DNA of 64,000 bases, taken from JAUIKM01 sp964445695 (GTDB lineage Bacteria; Bacteroidota; Ignavibacteria; Kapaibacteriales; UBA7675). The stretch covers positions 62,001-126,000 of the forward strand of contig CAYULF010000012.1 of NCBI GenBank assembly GCA_964445695.1, in the 5' to 3' direction. Positions 62,348 through 64,000 of the stretch are shown here, piece by piece. The notes beneath the pieces are model-generated. The model had not been told where the DNA came from. It ran no database searches and worked only from the letters and a program-made list of their open reading frames with translations. A program made the position numbers and the translations under genes. The number at the start of each line of letters is the position of its first letter. Within the stretch, counting starts at the first letter, position 1.

Positions 62348-63391
62348 GTGTTTAACAGCGCTCTGCGAGAAGCTCCGACGCACTCTGCGCCTGTTGATGT
62401 AAAGGCTTACGCGGAACCCTCTATGGCTGGTAACTTAAACGTTCCTCCCGATCAGGTCTTTAACAAACTTCTCTCCGATTTGGGCGACCACCACGGTCTC
62501 GTGATTGGTCCCTATCATCTGGCCGACCTTCCCTTCATTTTCGTCAAAGACGGTGAATTCGACGTCTACTTCAGCCATCACGCGCTGGAGGAGTCGGGCA
62601 AGTGGACGATGTCGCATCCTGACCACCCGCACCATCCGGTGCTGGCGGACTCGGGCGCGGGACCGGACCTCGACCTCTCGATCACCAACTTTGTCTTCTT
62701 CCAGTTTCTGGGAATGGCCATCATCCTGGGCATCTTTGCCATCGTCGGCGGACGCTACCGCAAAAAGCCGGACAAGGCGCCGACGGGCATCCAGAATGCG
62801 ATGGAAGGGCTGGTGACGTATATCCGCGACGACGTGGTACGCGCCAACATTCCGGGCCGCAAGCTGGCGGACAAGATGCTGCCCTACTTCATTACGAACT
62901 TCCTGTTCATCCTGATACTGAACCTCTTTGGACTGATACCCGGCGGCCACGTGGCTACCAGCGGTATCGGGACAACCACGGCGCTGGCGATCATCGCATT
63001 TTTTGTGATAAACATCACGGCATTCCGTGCGGCGGGGGCGGGACACTATTTCCATCACTTCCTGGGCGGAGCGCCGACTTTTATGGCGCCTATCATGATA
63101 CCGGTGGAAATCATCTCACTCTTTGCCAAGCCCTTTGCGCTTGCGGTTCGATTGTTCGCCAACATGACGGCGGGCCACGTGGTGCTGCTTTCGCTGGTCG
63201 GACTGATCTTTTACTTCAAGTCCGTGGCGGTGGCGCCGGTATCGATTGCTTTCTCGGTGTTTGTGTACTTCATCGAGTTGCTGGTATCCTTCCTGCAGGC
63301 CTATATCTTCACGATCCTGACGGCGGTATTCGCCGGTCTGGCAATCGGGAATCACGGCGACGATCATCATGCGGAAGGTTCGCACGCCTGA
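62348..63391 (+). CDS. atpB: F0F1 ATP synthase subunit a
   Basis: 347 residues from a GTG; an ATG 25 codons later (62423) is about equally likely since neither has a good ribosome site. A polar N-terminal part of about 110 residues rich in His and Asp precedes six membrane segments. The proton-channel helix is FAKPFALAVRLFANMTAGHVVL with the essential Arg, and YFIELLVSFLQAYIFTILTAVFAGLAI forms the last helix. Ends in a His/Asp/Glu tail. Subunit a conducts protons against the c-ring. Confidence 0.92.
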   Translation: MFNSALREAPTHSAPVDVKAYAEPSMAGNLNVPPDQVFNKLLSDLGDHHGLVIGPYHLADLPFIFVKDGEFDVYFSHHALEESGKWTMSHPDHPHHPVLADSGAGPDLDLSITNFVFFQFLGMAIILGIFAIVGGRYRKKPDKAPTGIQNAMEGLVTYIRDDVVRANIPGRKLADKMLPYFITNFLFILILNLFGLIPGGHVATSGIGTTTALAIIAFFVINITAFRAAGAGHYFHHFLGGAPTFMAPIMIPVEIISLFAKPFALAVRLFANMTAGHVVLLSLVGLIFYFKSVAVAPVSIAFSVFVYFIELLVSFLQAYIFTILTAVFAGLAIGNHGDDHHAEGSHA

Positions 63392-63487
63392 GGCGAGCGC
63401 GGCGAACGGGACTCTCTGAAAACTTGATCTAACAGAATAACGGGCAACCGTAATTTTCACTTTCTCTTTTCCGGAGGTAAAACTCAC

Positions 63488-63715
63488 ATGGATGCTCTTG
63501 GAATGGCCTGGTTGGCTGCCGGTCTCGGCGGCGGTGTGACGGTTCTTGGTGTTGGTAATGGTATCGGCCCGCTCGTGGCCGCGGCTCTGGAAGCCAGCGC
63601 CCGTCAACCGGAAAACGCCGGCGACGTGCGTGCGACGATGATTATCGGCGCCGCTCTGATCGAGGGTGTTGCACTGTTTGCTCTGGTTATCTGCGTTCTG
63701 CTCGCTATCAAATAA
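63488..63715 (+). CDS. atpE: F0F1 ATP synthase subunit c
   Basis: 75 residues, two helices joined by the ARQPE loop. The second helix has the ion-binding Glu in GAALIEGVALFAL. No Gln is present at the sodium-ligand position of the first helix and no Ser/Thr follows the Glu, so the ring should be proton-driven. GGAGG with a short spacer precedes the ATG, one of the best ribosome sites in the window, in line with the need for many copies. Confidence 0.95.
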   Translation: MDALGMAWLAAGLGGGVTVLGVGNGIGPLVAAALEASARQPENAGDVRATMIIGAALIEGVALFALVICVLLAIK

Positions 63716-63764
63716 GAAACGACAGACCGACGATAGCCGGGTATTGACGAAAAGACGAATGGAC

Positions 63765-63791
63765 GCGCGCTTCCGCCTGCCGGAAGCGCGC
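63765..63791 (+). promoter_or_regulatory. Intercistronic hairpin between atpE and atpF
   Basis: GCGCGCTTCCG (63765-63775) pairs perfectly with CGGAAGCGCGC (63781-63791) with a five-base loop. No T tract follows, so it is not a normal terminator; it could block 3' decay of the atpE message or limit read-through into atpF. Confidence 0.6.
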
Positions 63792-63878
63792 TGTTAAACC
63801 GCTCGTCAACGCATGCGCCGCGGCGCGTGCACGTTCCTGTTCAACAGTATCAAAAATTCAATCAGTGAGCGTGTCGCT

Positions 63879-64000
63879 ATGCTGGATATTTCACCGGGCT
63901 TGATGGTCTGGACCCTGATCAACTTCGCAATCTTTTTCTTCCTGTTGCGCAAGTTGGCCTGGAAACCGATGCTCACCGCGTTAAAAAACCGTGAGACAAA
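63879..64000 (+). CDS. atpF: F0F1 ATP synthase subunit b (partial, cut by window end)
   Basis: 40 codons are visible from the ATG: MLDISPGLMVWTLINFAIFF followed by a basic segment (LLRKLAWKPML). This is the usual b-subunit start, a single membrane helix followed by the beginning of the stator helix. Its position after atpE is as expected. The stator stalk lies beyond the window. Confidence 0.88.
   Translation, partial: MLDISPGLMVWTLINFAIFFFLLRKLAWKPMLTALKNRET

Overview
The window looks like chromosomal DNA from a moderately GC-rich member of the Bacteroidota/Chlorobi/Ignavibacteria side of the FCB superphylum, possibly close to Ignavibacteriota or Kapabacteria. The evidence is: at least two secreted proteins ending in a type IX secretion (Por) sorting domain; promoters of the TTTG-N19/20-TAnnTTTG type; many genes without a clear Shine-Dalgarno; an ECF sigma factor paired with an anti-sigma protein fused to an outer-membrane barrel; and GyrA, split transketolase and F-type ATPase genes typical of that group. 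The 5' edge carries what appears to be the start of flhF on the minus strand, so the organism may be flagellated. The placement is an inference from these traits; no database search was possible.

Layout. 0-3 kb: flhF start (minus), split transketolase with a lipoprotein gene between its halves. 3.4-5.7 kb: a 518-residue helical protein divergent from a 94-residue orphan. 6-14 kb: small charged protein, CCA-adding enzyme, beta-propeller lipoprotein, gyrA, outer-membrane receptor-like protein. 14-15.2 kb: gene-free, with repeats and a probable ncRNA ending in a strong terminator. 15.2-21.2 kb: typA, a NapH/CcoG-like membrane Fe-S protein, a DUF420 membrane protein, a SpoU methyltransferase. 21.7-28 kb: large T9SS-exported PKD protein, a second helical protein divergent from an orphan pair (270 and 174 residues). 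28.3-38.3 kb: YdiJ-like FAD/Fe-S dehydrogenase and serine/alanine-glyoxylate aminotransferase, an outer-membrane protein, an FGE-fold lipoprotein, an RNase II/R-type exonuclease, an FG-GAP propeller. 38.7-39 kb: a 13-bp tandem array. 39-49.7 kb: T9SS protein with novel acidic repeats, a sigma/trans-envelope anti-sigma/lipoprotein operon, an M14 peptidase, and a tight operon of FAD oxidoreductase, MnmM-like methyltransferase and S4 protein. 50-53.8 kb: hicAB, nth, an isolated sdhC, tRNA-Pro. 55-60 kb: nadE, family-4 uracil-DNA glycosylase, ddl, PfkB sugar kinase. 60-64 kb: a CBM9-like secreted protein and the start of the ATP synthase operon (atpZ, atpI-like, atpB, atpE, atpF).

Most genes read on the plus strand. 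Exceptions are flhF, the two helical proteins and the T9SS repeat protein. Housekeeping functions dominate, mixed with exported proteins.

The least ordinary features are not single genes. The heptamer GTTWAAC is about tenfold enriched in coding and non-coding DNA. At least three families of dispersed intergenic repeats are present: a structured A-rich/hairpin element with about 14 copies, a GC-rich element of about 125 bp with 2-3 copies, and a GTTGC/GCAAC mini-hairpin with 3 copies. There are also a 13-bp minisatellite, a Dma-like envelope-spanning anti-sigma operon, and two divergent pairs of a long helical protein and an orphan. All counts were made by eye.
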